Shown here: positions 6,282 to 6,840 of the stretch, one piece after another
How positions within the stretch are numbered: position 1 is the first letter of the stretch
Layout of the letters: every line of letters starts with the position of its first letter
Assembly: GCA_013824385.1 (NCBI GenBank)
Contig: PNNU01000186.1
Location: 1 to 6,840, forward strand
DNA length: 6,840 bases
Source: Anaerolinea sp.
GTDB lineage: Bacteria; Chloroflexota; Anaerolineae; Anaerolineales; Anaerolineaceae
Direction of reading: 5' to 3'
Made by a program: the position numbers and the translations under genes
Notes under the pieces: model-generated
Databases searched by the model: none
What the model was told of the DNA's origin: nothing
Seen by the model: only the letters and a program-made list of their open reading frames with translations

Positions 6282-6840
6282 AACCAAAAAAGATTCTCCA
6301 TTCTGCCTGGGAAGGACTAATGCTAAATAAGATTCGGTCTGTTCTCACAACACTGGGGGTAATTATTGGAGTCGCCTCAGTAATTATCATGTTGGCTGTA
6401 AGCGCAGGAACCGAGGCTGCAATCGCAGAGCAGATCAATGCGCTTGGAGCCAACCTGATTATTGTTTCTCCAGCAAGGGGTGTTCCTGGTGCAGCAAAAA
6501 CCATGCTTATTGATGATTTTTACGCCATAACGGATCAAGTTGTTGGGATTACTGGTGTCACTGCAGAACAAGCACCGCCAGCACTAACAGTTAAAGCAGA
6601 AGACATCACCCTCGAGTCAATTGCTGTGATCGGCACAACTGCAGATTTTCCAAACGTACGAGACTATGCAGTGAGTTCTGGCCGGTATTTTGATATGAGT
6701 GAAGATGATCGAAAAGCCAAAGTAGCTGTACTTGGGTCTGGCATCGCCAATGATCTTTTTGGAGAGACTGATCCCCTTGGTCAAACTATAACGGTAGGTT
6801 CGACTAAATTAACGGTCATCGGTATCATGGAATCCAAAGG
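6278..6840 (+). CDS. ABC transporter permease, MacB/YknZ type (3' partial)
   Basis: The frame stays open to the window edge, giving 187 complete codons; full-length family members are about 400 residues, so roughly half is missing. The start ATG overlaps the ATPase stop as ATGA, implying coupled translation. The N terminus (KILHSAWEGLMLNKIRSVLT) is the cytoplasmic helix of MacB-type permeases. A first membrane segment spans about 22-43 (LTTLGVIIGVASVIIMLAVSAG). LGANLIIVSP (56-65) opens the extracytoplasmic MacB core domain, and DPLGQTITVGSTKLTVIGIMESKG (165-188) is the hallmark end of that domain's first half. The remaining three membrane segments would lie beyond the window. With the two genes upstream it makes a complete adaptor-ATPase-permease set. 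The four-helix MacB topology couples ATP hydrolysis to movement of the outer domain rather than carrying substrate through the membrane. Confidence 0.93.
   Translation, partial: MKPKKILHSAWEGLMLNKIRSVLTTLGVIIGVASVIIMLAVSAGTEAAIAEQINALGANLIIVSPARGVPGAAKTMLIDDFYAITDQVVGITGVTAEQAPPALTVKAEDITLESIAVIGTTADFPNVRDYAVSSGRYFDMSEDDRKAKVAVLGSGIANDLFGETDPLGQTITVGSTKLTVIGIMESK

Noticed and set aside
6274..6571. Minus-strand frames at the window end (6274-6504 and 6377-6571)
   Set aside because: They lie antisense to the MacB-type permease, whose own frame shows clear family motifs up to the last base.

Overview
This window looks like ordinary chromosome from a bacterium of moderately AT-rich composition. 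The best guess for the lineage is Chloroflexota, class Anaerolineae. That rests on the gene style: an acidic, disordered protein with repeated P-D-W-(L/M/V)-K motifs and a C-terminal TPR, directly followed by a nucleoside diphosphate kinase that starts with TTG. It is an impression from remembered families, not a search result. All protein genes read on the + strand.

Region 1 (1-2340) has a long low-complexity acidic gene that is already open at the window edge, so it lacks its 5' end. It carries six DW motifs, a 42-base in-frame tandem repeat and one canonical TPR at its C terminus. Thirteen bases later comes ndk (nucleoside diphosphate kinase, all key residues present). The tight spacing suggests co-transcription. 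Region 2 (2387-3424) is an extended short-chain dehydrogenase/epimerase gene with the YxxxK catalytic pair and an atypical third position in its nucleotide-binding glycine motif.

Region 3 (3459-3616) is a compact, self-contained tRNA-Asp(GTC) unit: a near-consensus sigma-70-type promoter, a 73-base tRNA without encoded CCA, and a strong intrinsic terminator. Region 4 (3617-4114) is about 500 bases with no convincing gene. It holds a few weak inverted repeats and the leader of the next operon.

Region 5 (4115-6840, continuing past the edge) is a three-gene MacAB/YknXYZ-type transporter operon: a membrane-anchored HlyD/MacA-like adaptor, a LolD/MacB-type ABC ATPase and a MacB-type permease. The permease overlaps the ATPase stop by four bases (ATGA) and runs off the window. 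Together they would form an ATP-driven system that extrudes or handles a substrate outside the inner membrane. If the host is a single-membrane Chloroflexota, the adaptor would work without a TolC-like outer membrane channel, as proposed for Bacillus YknXYZ.

I see no phage, insertion sequence, CRISPR or obvious new system. The least explained item is the multi-DW-motif acidic protein next to ndk.
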